A stretch of DNA of 46,707 nucleotides from contig CAZBLR010000012.1 of the NCBI GenBank assembly GCA_964492895.1, positions 1 to 46,707 on the forward strand. Reading direction: 5' to 3'. Source of the stretch: DATLWN01 sp964492895. Lineage in GTDB: Bacteria; Pseudomonadota; Zetaproteobacteria; Mariprofundales; Mariprofundaceae. Shown in pieces: positions 15,333-22,380 of this stretch (its first letter is position 1; each line of letters starts with the position of its first letter). The position numbers and the translations under genes were made by a program. The notes under the pieces were generated by a model. The model ran no database searches. It was not told the DNA's origin and saw only the letters and a list, made by a program, of their open reading frames with translations.

Positions 15333-16430
15333 CTAGGCGTATGACGCGATCAGGCGCCTGATCTGATCGGGCTGCACATCCTCGGCGATGAACGCATCGC
15401 CGATCGCATGCAGCAGGATGTAGCGGATGCGGCTGCCGATGTTCTTCTTGTCGTGTCCCATGGCATCCAGCCAGGTCCCCGCATCGAAGCGCGGCACCTC
15501 CGTCGGCAGCCCCGCGTCCCGGTAGATGCGGATGATCTGTTGTTCCATGCCGGCCGGGCCGTCACCGCGCTGCTCCGACAGGCGGGCGGCCATGCAGGTG
15601 CCGATCGCCACCGCCTCACCGTGCAGGTACTTCCGGTAGCCGGTCAACGACTCGATGGCATGGCCGAAGGTATGGCCGAGGTTGAGCAGCGCCCGCTCGC
15701 CCTGCTCGGTTTCGTCGGCCACGACGAGCGCGGCCTTGTGGCGGCAGGAAGCGAGGATGGCCTCGGAAACCGCGTCGTCGTCCAGCGCAAGCAGTTCCGG
15801 CATGCGCGCCGAGATGCGCTCGAAGAAGGCGCGATCGCGGATCAGGCCGTACTTGATCACCTCCGCCAGCCCGGCGCGCAGCTGACGCCCGTCCAAGGTG
15901 CGCAGTACCTCCGGGTCGATCCATACGAGCTTCGGCTGGTAGAAGGCACCGACCATGTTCTTGCCGTGCGGGTGGTTGATCGCCGTCTTGCCGCCGACGC
16001 TGGAATCCACCTGGGCGAGCAGCGTCGTCGGCACCTGCACGAAGGGGATGCCCCGCCGGTAGCAGGCGGCCGCGAAGCCGACCATATCGCCGATCACCCC
16101 GCCGCCCAGGGCCACGACCGGCTCGTTGCGCGCCAGCTTGGCCTGCATCAGGGCATCGATGATCGTGCCCCACTGCTGCATGTTCTTGTGTTCCTCGCCA
16201 TCCGGCAGGACGCATTCGCCGACCTGCCAGCCCGCGGCCTCGAGGCTGTGGCGTACCCGGCCGAGATACAGCGGCGCCACGACCTCGTTGCTGACCACCA
16301 GGCAGCGGGACGCGGGCCCGAACAGGCGCTGCATGGCGACACCGAGATGATCCAGGCAAGCGGACGCGATATGGATGTCGTAGCTGCGCCGGCCCAGGGC
16401 CATGCGGAAATCGTGGTGCATCTCAGTCAT
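15333..16430 (-). CDS. aroB: 3-dehydroquinate synthase
   Basis: A 365-residue NAD- and divalent-metal-dependent enzyme of the shikimate pathway that converts DAHP to 3-dehydroquinate. It has LPDGEEHKN, the glycine-rich ALGGGVIGDMVGFAAACYRRG near residue 95, PTTLLAQVDSSVGGKTAIN, FYQPKLVWIDP, and LLNLGHTFGHAIE with metal-binding His residues near residue 245. The ATG at 16430 overlaps the end of aroK; an in-frame ATG at 16463 lies further inside aroK and is less likely. The order pilQ-aroK-aroB is conserved in gammaproteobacteria. Confidence 0.96.
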   Translation of the reverse strand: MTEMHHDFRMALGRRSYDIHIASACLDHLGVAMQRLFGPASRCLVVSNEVVAPLYLGRVRHSLEAAGWQVGECVLPDGEEHKNMQQWGTIIDALMQAKLARNEPVVALGGGVIGDMVGFAAACYRRGIPFVQVPTTLLAQVDSSVGGKTAINHPHGKNMVGAFYQPKLVWIDPEVLRTLDGRQLRAGLAEVIKYGLIRDRAFFERISARMPELLALDDDAVSEAILASCRHKAALVVADETEQGERALLNLGHTFGHAIESLTGYRKYLHGEAVAIGTCMAARLSEQRGDGPAGMEQQIIRIYRDAGLPTEVPRFDAGTWLDAMGHDKKNIGSRIRYILLHAIGDAFIAEDVQPDQIRRLIASYA

Positions 16431-16944
16431 GGCCGGATTGTGACAGAAAGGCATGGATATCATCCACTGCTTCCTGGGCGGAGCGCCGGCCCGTGTCGAT
16501 CCTCAGGTCGGCAATGGCCTCGTACAATGGGGTACGGATGCGCGCCAGTTCCCTGGCCTTCGCCAATGGATCCACCCCGTTGATCAGCGGCCGGTTGGCA
16601 TCGCCTTCGATGCGGGCGGCCGACACCTCCGGCGCCGCATGCAGCCAGACCACGGTCCCGCAGCGCCGCATCCGCTCCCGATTGGCCGACAGCAGCACTG
16701 CCCCACCCCCGGTGGACAGGACACGGCCTTCGCGATCGTCGGTGCAGTACAGGGCCAGCATCTCGCTTTCGAGCGCGCGGAACAGGCACTCGCCCTGTTG
16801 TGCGAACATGGTCGGAATCGGCTTGCCGGCCCGTTCCACGATGACCTCGTCCAGGTCGATGAATGCCAACGCGAATCGGGCGGCCAGAAGCCGCCCGATC
16901 GTCGTCTTGCCGGCCCCCATCGGACCGACCAGGGTCAGTTTCAC
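16423..16944 (-). CDS. aroK: shikimate kinase
   Basis: A 173-residue P-loop kinase that phosphorylates shikimate at O3. It has Walker A GPMGAGKTTIGR at residues 7-18, the shikimate-binding Asp in FIDLDEVI, STGGGAVL near residue 75, and the lid Arg in NRPLINGVDP. It begins 2 bases after the stop of pilQ's upstream-facing neighbour region, that is directly downstream of pilQ in transcription, and overlaps aroB by 8 bases, so pilQ-aroK-aroB is probably one transcript. Confidence 0.95.
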   Translation of the reverse strand: MKLTLVGPMGAGKTTIGRLLAARFALAFIDLDEVIVERAGKPIPTMFAQQGECLFRALESEMLALYCTDDREGRVLSTGGGAVLLSANRERMRRCGTVVWLHAAPEVSAARIEGDANRPLINGVDPLAKARELARIRTPLYEAIADLRIDTGRRSAQEAVDDIHAFLSQSGHD

Positions 16945-16946
16945 CG

Positions 16947-19469
16947 TCAGGTGTTCGATCCCTGCGTAGCCATCGGCTGGATGATGGTCGGGGTCAGGAA
17001 GATCAGCAGTTCGGTGCGGTTGTCGTTGACCGCCTTGTTCTTGAACAGCCAGCCCAGGATGGGGATATCCCCGAGGCCCGGGACCTTGTTCGTGGTACTG
17101 CCGGTGGTCTTCTGATAGATGCCGCCGATCACCACGGTCTCGCCGTTGGCCAGGAAGGCGCTGGTGGTGATCGTCTTCGTGTCGATGCCGGGGTTGCCGC
17201 CCACCGAGATCGTCGTCGAAGGCGCGTCCTTGGTCACCGTGATGTCCATGATGACCTTGTTGTCGGCCGTGATCTGCGGCGTCACCTGCAGCGACAGGTT
17301 GGCCTGGGTGTACGTGGTCGTGGCCGGGGACGTGCTCGTCGCCGGCGTCGTCACCGGGATCGACACACCCTGCGAGATCGTCGCCTGCTTCAGGTTGGAG
17401 GTGATCAGGCGCGGATTGGAGATCACCTTGGCCTCGCCGTTGTTCTCCGCCGCCGACAGCTCCAGCGACAGGTTGAAGGCACGGCTCAGGCCGCCGAGCA
17501 CCATGCCGACCGCACCGCCGGAGCCGGCCGACACGGTCGCGGCGGGCATGTCGATCAGGAAGCCGCTATCGCCCGTCGACGTCACCGCCGTGGTCGAGGT
17601 CGGGCTTCCGGAGCCCTGGGCGCCGCCGATCGTGATCGAGTTGCCACCACCGGTGCGCTGGACCTGCCCGCCCCAGCGGATACCGATGCTGCGGCTGAAG
17701 TCCTCCTTGGCCTCGACGATGCGCGACTCGATCAGCACCTGCTGCACCGGCTTGTCGATGGCGGCGATCAGCCGTTTGACGTTGTTGATCGACTCGACCG
17801 TATCCTTGACGATCAGGGTATTGGTGCGCTCATCGATCAGGAAGCTGCCGCGCGGCGACAGGATGCCGACGCTTTGCGGCTGGCCGGACGCGCTGGTGGC
17901 CGTAGCGGCCTGGCTGGTGGCCGCCGTGGCCGTGGCCGTGCCGCCGGTCGAAGCACCGCCCTTGGTCGCATTGGCCGAGGCGTTGTCCAGCATCTTCTTG
18001 ACATCCGCGACCTTGGTATAGCTCAGCGTGATGAACTCGGTCACCAGCGGCTCCAGCTGGGTGGAACCCTGCTGGGCCTCCAGTTTCGCCTGGTACTCCT
18101 TGCGCAGCACATCGATCGGCGCGATGCGGATGACGTTGCCCTCCTGCTCCTTGCCGAGCCCGCGCGCGGACAGGATCAGATCCAGGGCCTGATCCCATGG
18201 CACGTCGACCAGGCGCATGGTCAGCGTTCCCTTCACGTCGTCCGACATGATGATGTTCAGCTTGCTCATCTCCGCGATCAGCTTCAGCGCGTTGCGGATA
18301 TCGATGTCCTTGAAGTCGAAGGTCACCTTCTGGCCACTGTAGGCGAATTTCGAGCTCTTGGCGCCGCCCTGCCGGGCCGCGGCGATATCCTCCGGCTCCA
18401 GCGTCACGGTCAGCAGATTGCCTTGCTGGTAGGAGGACATCTCGACCTTCTCGCGCAGGCGGGCAACGATGCGGACGTTGTCGTCGACCTGGTAGCTGTC
18501 GATCTGGTTGATCGGGCCGGGGAATTCACGCACGTCCTGCGTGCGCTCCTGGCCCTCGGCCAGCGTCGCCTTGCGCACGTCGATCAGCACGTTGCCGCCC
18601 TTGCGGTACATGTTGACCACCGGATTGGTCGTATCCGTGCGGATCACGATATGGGAAACGCGGTCTTCCGGCTGGAAGTTCACGCTCTCGACGATCGTGC
18701 TCTCGGACTTCTTCCTCGGCAGCACATTGCCGAAGCGGACCACCATCTCGTCCGGACTGGCCTGAACCTGATACTTGCTCTCGGCGGATGGCAGCAGCCC
18801 CACCACCAGACGGACCCGGCCATTGCCCTGACCGACGGTCACGTCGTTCACGCGTTGCGTGGAATAAGCATAGTGCTCCTTGGGCAGCAGCGATGTCGCC
18901 CCCCAGAAGTCCAGGATCATCGTCTGGCCCTTGTTGGTCATGAAGGCATCGTGGCTGGCATCCATGTGGTCGCCATGCAGCACCAGTTCGGTCACCGAAC
19001 CGCTGTCATAGACCTGGATATCCTTGATCTGGGCCTTCTTCGCGGCTTTGGCAGCGGCCGCGGCCTGGGCTGGCTTCTGGATGCGGACGTCCAGGTTGTT
19101 GCCATCCTCGACGATCTTGTAGGCCTGCTTGCCCTGGAGCCCGATCTCGACCTTCACGCCGTCGGGCGTCTGCATCGGGAACACGGACGTCACGCCGTCC
19201 GTGCCGTCGGCCTTCACGGGCTCGACCGTGGATGCGAGCTTGGCCCCGGGGAGTTGCAGAACCACGCGCACCGGATCCTCGAGATCGAAGACCTCGTAGT
19301 TGACCTTCTGATCCATCTTGATCTTCACCACGGAGACATTGCCGGTCTGATCGAGCGCCACCCCGCTGACCGTCGTGGCCGCGTGGGCGCTGCCCGCCAG
19401 CCCCATGATGAACAGGGCGCCACAGACCAGCATCATGTGGCCTACAGATTTGCTTCGTTCTCTCAGCAT
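16947..19469 (-). CDS. pilQ: type IV pilus secretin PilQ, long form with three AMIN-like modules
   Basis: An 840-residue outer-membrane secretin through which the pilus exits. The ATG at 19469 was chosen for AAAGGAA seven bases upstream; the signal peptide ends near AHA at residue 30. Order: AMIN-like regions at about 31-115, 130-225 and 240-335; an N0/STN domain (FDFKDIDIRNALKLIAEMS) near 355-425; an N1 domain interrupted by a Gly/Ala/Thr/Ser-rich insert (plus-strand bases about 17870-17965); then the secretin core with EAKVISNPRLIT, VTPQITAD, NGETVVIGGIYQ and VPGLGDIPILGWLF. PilQ is usually about 700 residues. pilP, normally just upstream, is missing. Confidence 0.96.
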   Translation of the reverse strand: MLRERSKSVGHMMLVCGALFIMGLAGSAHAATTVSGVALDQTGNVSVVKIKMDQKVNYEVFDLEDPVRVVLQLPGAKLASTVEPVKADGTDGVTSVFPMQTPDGVKVEIGLQGKQAYKIVEDGNNLDVRIQKPAQAAAAAKAAKKAQIKDIQVYDSGSVTELVLHGDHMDASHDAFMTNKGQTMILDFWGATSLLPKEHYAYSTQRVNDVTVGQGNGRVRLVVGLLPSAESKYQVQASPDEMVVRFGNVLPRKKSESTIVESVNFQPEDRVSHIVIRTDTTNPVVNMYRKGGNVLIDVRKATLAEGQERTQDVREFPGPINQIDSYQVDDNVRIVARLREKVEMSSYQQGNLLTVTLEPEDIAAARQGGAKSSKFAYSGQKVTFDFKDIDIRNALKLIAEMSKLNIIMSDDVKGTLTMRLVDVPWDQALDLILSARGLGKEQEGNVIRIAPIDVLRKEYQAKLEAQQGSTQLEPLVTEFITLSYTKVADVKKMLDNASANATKGGASTGGTATATAATSQAATATSASGQPQSVGILSPRGSFLIDERTNTLIVKDTVESINNVKRLIAAIDKPVQQVLIESRIVEAKEDFSRSIGIRWGGQVQRTGGGNSITIGGAQGSGSPTSTTAVTSTGDSGFLIDMPAATVSAGSGGAVGMVLGGLSRAFNLSLELSAAENNGEAKVISNPRLITSNLKQATISQGVSIPVTTPATSTSPATTTYTQANLSLQVTPQITADNKVIMDITVTKDAPSTTISVGGNPGIDTKTITTSAFLANGETVVIGGIYQKTTGSTTNKVPGLGDIPILGWLFKNKAVNDNRTELLIFLTPTIIQPMATQGSNT

Positions 19470-19515
19470 TGTCGGTTCCTTTTGCATTGCATACTCCCGG
19501 ACCTTGCGCATCATC

Positions 19516-20136
19516 TTAGCGCCGTCCTCGCCGGCCGTTCGTGTTCTCAGCCTGTTCTATGAAACGATAGGTCGTCACCTTGCCCGTGATCGTCAGCGGC
19601 CCACCGGCCGTGGTCTGGCCGAGGGTCAGGTTGCTGATGTCGACAATGCGCGGCATCTCCCCGACCCGCTTCAGGAAGGTCAGCATCTGACCGTAGGACC
19701 CCGAAACATCCAGGTTCACGGGCACCTCGGCGTAAAACTGCTTCGACACCTCAGCGCCGGGCTTGAAGACGTGGAATTCCAGTCCGCTGTCCTTGCCCGC
19801 CCATGATACGTTTTCCAGCAGGTCCGGAATCTCGGATTGCTTGGGCAGCATGCTCAGCGCCACGGTCAGTTGCTTCTCGAGCTGCGCATATTCCTTGCGC
19901 TTGCGCGGCAGATCCTTGGCCAGGCGCTGGTTGCGCTGCAGAATCAGCCGCTGCTGCTCCACCTGCTGCTGCTGCTGCTTGATCTGGTCCTGGACGGGCA
20001 TCCACCCGAAATAGAAATAGGCCGCAAGGATCAGCACGAAGCCGGCGGCCACCGCCGCGGCCTTCTGCCACATCGGCAGCGGCAGGACAGGGCGCAGGAC
20101 CTCGAGCGCGGAAAGGTCGATCGAATCGAGCTTCAC
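19516..20136 (-). CDS. pilO: type IV pilus inner-membrane alignment protein PilO
   Basis: A 206-residue bitopic protein. A short cytoplasmic N-terminus is followed by one transmembrane helix (AAAVAAGFVLILAAYFYFGW, about residues 25-44), a Gln-rich coiled coil (QIKQQQQQVEQQRLILQRN) and a periplasmic ferredoxin-like domain (MLPKQSEIPDLLENVSWAGKDSG, TFLKRVGEMPRIVDI). It pairs with PilN. It overlaps pilN by ATGA. It ends with a basic NGRRGRR tail only 46 bases before pilQ, leaving no room for pilP. Confidence 0.94.
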   Translation of the reverse strand: MKLDSIDLSALEVLRPVLPLPMWQKAAAVAAGFVLILAAYFYFGWMPVQDQIKQQQQQVEQQRLILQRNQRLAKDLPRKRKEYAQLEKQLTVALSMLPKQSEIPDLLENVSWAGKDSGLEFHVFKPGAEVSKQFYAEVPVNLDVSGSYGQMLTFLKRVGEMPRIVDISNLTLGQTTAGGPLTITGKVTTYRFIEQAENTNGRRGRR

Positions 20137-20690
20137 GATTTCCCTCCCTTCTGGTCGACACGATCAAACACCAGGTCGAACTGGCGCACCGCCACCCCCC
20201 CGACCTGGGTACGGGTGATCACCTGCAACCGCACGTTGCTGAAGATCGGTGAAGCGTCGAGCGCACGCATGAAATTGGCCACGGCATTGTTGCTCTCTCC
20301 GAGGCCGGTGAGATTGATCTGCTTGCCCGTATCCTTGACCGAGGTCAGCCACACGTTCTCCGGGATGACCTTGGCCAGTTCCACGAAGGTGTTCAGGGAC
20401 CTGAAGCGGCCGTGCTGCAACTGATCCACGAGCTTGAGCTTGCGCTCCACGTCGGCGCGCAGCTTGTCCAGGTTCTTGATCTTGCCGATCTCCTTCATCA
20501 GGGCGTGGTTCTGCGCCTGCAGGCGCCCGAACTCGTCCTGGAGATCGGACAGGTTCGAGGTTGCCATCCATTGCATCGACAGGCTGATCGCCACCGCCAG
20601 GACCAGCGCCCCCACAGCAGCGATCAGATGTTGCAGGATCTGCTTCTGGCGCCTCTCCGTACGGTAGGGAAGGAGATTGATCCGGATCAT
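20133..20690 (-). CDS. pilN: type IV pilus assembly protein PilN
   Basis: A 185-residue bitopic inner-membrane protein. The cytoplasmic N-terminus holds the PilM-binding motif INLLPYR at residues 3-9; a transmembrane helix follows at about 22-42, then a coiled coil (LQDEFGRLQAQNHALMKEIGKIKN) and a ferredoxin-like fold (VIPENVWLTSVKDTG). With PilM and PilO it links the cytoplasmic motor to the secretin. It overlaps both neighbours by 4 bases. Confidence 0.95.
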   Translation of the reverse strand: MIRINLLPYRTERRQKQILQHLIAAVGALVLAVAISLSMQWMATSNLSDLQDEFGRLQAQNHALMKEIGKIKNLDKLRADVERKLKLVDQLQHGRFRSLNTFVELAKVIPENVWLTSVKDTGKQINLTGLGESNNAVANFMRALDASPIFSNVRLQVITRTQVGGVAVRQFDLVFDRVDQKGGKS

Positions 20691-21769
20691 TTGTCAAAGC
20701 TCCTCAGGGCGAGGCCGATGGGCACGACCATCATCGGGCCGATGCGCTCGAGGTATTCCCTGTCGAACTTGCGGTTGGCGATCTTGATGTTCTTGAACGG
20801 ATGCAACACCGCCGTCTCGATGCCGAGGCGTTGTTCGATCTCGCTGGCGATGCCGGGGATCATGGCCGTGCCGCCGCTGAGCAGGATCTTCTGCACCGGA
20901 AACTCCGCATGGTTGGCGGCATAGAAGTCCAGTGAACGCACCAGTTCGGAGGTCAGGCCGACATAGAAGCGTTCCAGGGCCTCCGGGCTGATGCCCGAGA
21001 AGTTCTCGAGCTTCATCTGCTCTGCGGCCTGATAGCTGATCTTGTGCTCCTTCTGGATCTCCTCGGTCAGGTTGTGGCCGCCGAAGAACTGGTCGCGGAC
21101 GAAGGACATCTGTCCGTCGATCAGGACATTGATGTTCATCAGGCTTGCGCCGATGTTGACCAGGGCGTTCACCTGCGCATCCTCGGGGCTCACGACCTCG
21201 GCTTCGCCGCCGTAGGTACCATGCTCTTCGGTGAGCTCGGCGGCGTTCTCCAGCGCGAAGACGGCGCAATCCACGCACTTGGCCTGCAGCCCCGCCTCGT
21301 TCAGCACCAGCTGGAAGTCCTCGACCACCTCCCGCTTGCAGGCCACGAGCACGACATCCATTTCCTCCGCATCGCTGCTGGACTTGCCGAGGATCTGGAA
21401 ATCGAGATACACGTCATCGATATCATACGGAACATGCTGGTCGGCCTCGAACTGGATCTGGGTTTCCAGCTCGAATTCGGTCATGGTCTGCATCGAGATG
21501 GTCTTGATGATCACCGCATTGCCGGAAACGGCGATGGCCACGTTGCTGCTGGAGGGGCGGGCCACCTCGATGGCATCCAGGAGTGCCTGCGACACGGCCA
21601 TCGAGTCGATGATCGTGTTTTCGACGATGGCATCGCGCGGCAGCGGCACGATCGCCATCGACTTCAATTCGTAACCCGTGCGGGACTGCGCCAATTCCAC
21701 CAGCTTGATGCCGGTGGCGCTGATATCCACGCCCATCAGGCCTTCTTGCTTACCGGAGAACAGGGCCAC
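20687..21769 (-). CDS. pilM: type IV pilus assembly ATPase-like protein PilM
   Basis: A 360-residue cytoplasmic actin/FtsA-like protein that binds the PilN N-terminus. The GTG at 21769 was chosen because TAGGAGGGGA lies directly before it; a TTG at 21787 would place that site inside the gene. Features: LMGVDISATGIKLVEL (phosphate-1 motif), VNALVNIGASLMNINVL (phosphate-2 region) and KILLSGGTAMIPGI (adenosine motif). It is the first gene of the minus-strand unit pilM-pilN-pilO-pilQ-aroK-aroB. Confidence 0.95.
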   Translation of the reverse strand: MALFSGKQEGLMGVDISATGIKLVELAQSRTGYELKSMAIVPLPRDAIVENTIIDSMAVSQALLDAIEVARPSSSNVAIAVSGNAVIIKTISMQTMTEFELETQIQFEADQHVPYDIDDVYLDFQILGKSSSDAEEMDVVLVACKREVVEDFQLVLNEAGLQAKCVDCAVFALENAAELTEEHGTYGGEAEVVSPEDAQVNALVNIGASLMNINVLIDGQMSFVRDQFFGGHNLTEEIQKEHKISYQAAEQMKLENFSGISPEALERFYVGLTSELVRSLDFYAANHAEFPVQKILLSGGTAMIPGIASEIEQRLGIETAVLHPFKNIKIANRKFDREYLERIGPMMVVPIGLALRSFDK

Positions 21770-21810
21770 TTCCCCTCCTATCTTCAAGCGCTACTGGCAC
21801 TTATGGATGC

Positions 21811-21839
21811 AACTTAGCCACACATAAAGAAAAAGTCAA
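21811..21839 (-). promoter_or_regulatory. candidate sigma-70 promoter of the pilM operon
   Basis: On the minus strand, TTGACT (21834-21839) and TAAGTT (21811-21816) are separated by 17 bases. They lie 42-70 bases upstream of the GTG start of pilM, in an AT-richer spacer. Inferred from consensus only. Confidence 0.5.
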
Positions 21840-21870
21840 CATGACTGTCCGAAGGTACAGGGCGAACAGC

Positions 21871-22380
21871 TTAGGGCGTGGAGACCTCTTTTTTCAGAAA
21901 CACGATCAGCGTCTTCAGTTCATCCTCGCTGATGTCGATGGCCGGCATGCCCTCGCCGTTACCCCTGACGCCCTTTTCCAGGGAATTCAGGATCACGTTG
22001 TCCGGATAGGGAAACTTCGTCTCCGGGTTCAGGATATATTTGAGCAGCCCGGTATGTCCCTTCTCCGTGCTGTTGCTGTCATAGACGTGGCATGCCTGGC
22101 ACTTGCTTTCCCAGATCTTCCGCCCGTCATCGTCGTCACCGGGTGCGGCCGTGTCTTCCTGCGGGGCGATGCCCGCGAGCGGCTGGACCTCGCGACGGCT
22201 GTTGTCCCTGTCCTGGACCGGCACGTCGTCGGGATTGTCGGAGAAGTGCATCACGCCGTTGGCATCCGTCCATTGATAGACCTGTCCGGCCACGGCGGCG
22301 CCGGGGGATGCCAGCAGCATCAGGGCCAGGCCTGCCGCTGCCGCGGCAGGCCAGGCAAGCCTGCGTTTCCGTGTCGACAT
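21871..22380 (-). CDS. secreted DUF4124-cytochrome c fusion at the end of the minor-pilin operon
   Basis: A 169-residue protein. Signal peptide about residues 1-31 (basic start, Ala/Leu core, ending AVA). A DUF4124-type segment follows (QVYQWTDANGVMHFSDNPDDVP, here residues 33-54 in two halves: QVYQWTDANG and VMHFSDNPDDVP), then an acidic linker. A class I cytochrome c domain has one haem site, CQACH at residues 94-98 (bases 22087-22101), and a plausible axial Met in GEGMPAI. It starts at an ATG that overlaps the stop of the 705-residue secreted protein (TGATG), so the two are probably co-translated. A monohaem cytochrome in a minor-pilin operon is unusual; an electron-transfer or redox-sensing role is inference. 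Confidence 0.88.
   Translation of the reverse strand: MSTRKRRLAWPAAAAAGLALMLLASPGAAVAGQVYQWTDANGVMHFSDNPDDVPVQDRDNSRREVQPLAGIAPQEDTAAPGDDDDGRKIWESKCQACHVYDSNSTEKGHTGLLKYILNPETKFPYPDNVILNSLEKGVRGNGEGMPAIDISEDELKTLIVFLKKEVSTP

Noticed and set aside
16863..19562. An 899-codon open frame on the plus strand opposite pilQ
   Set aside because: It lies antisense to a clear secretin gene. The long frame is a by-product of high GC and strong codon bias; its translation is His/Arg/Gln-rich with no recognisable domain.
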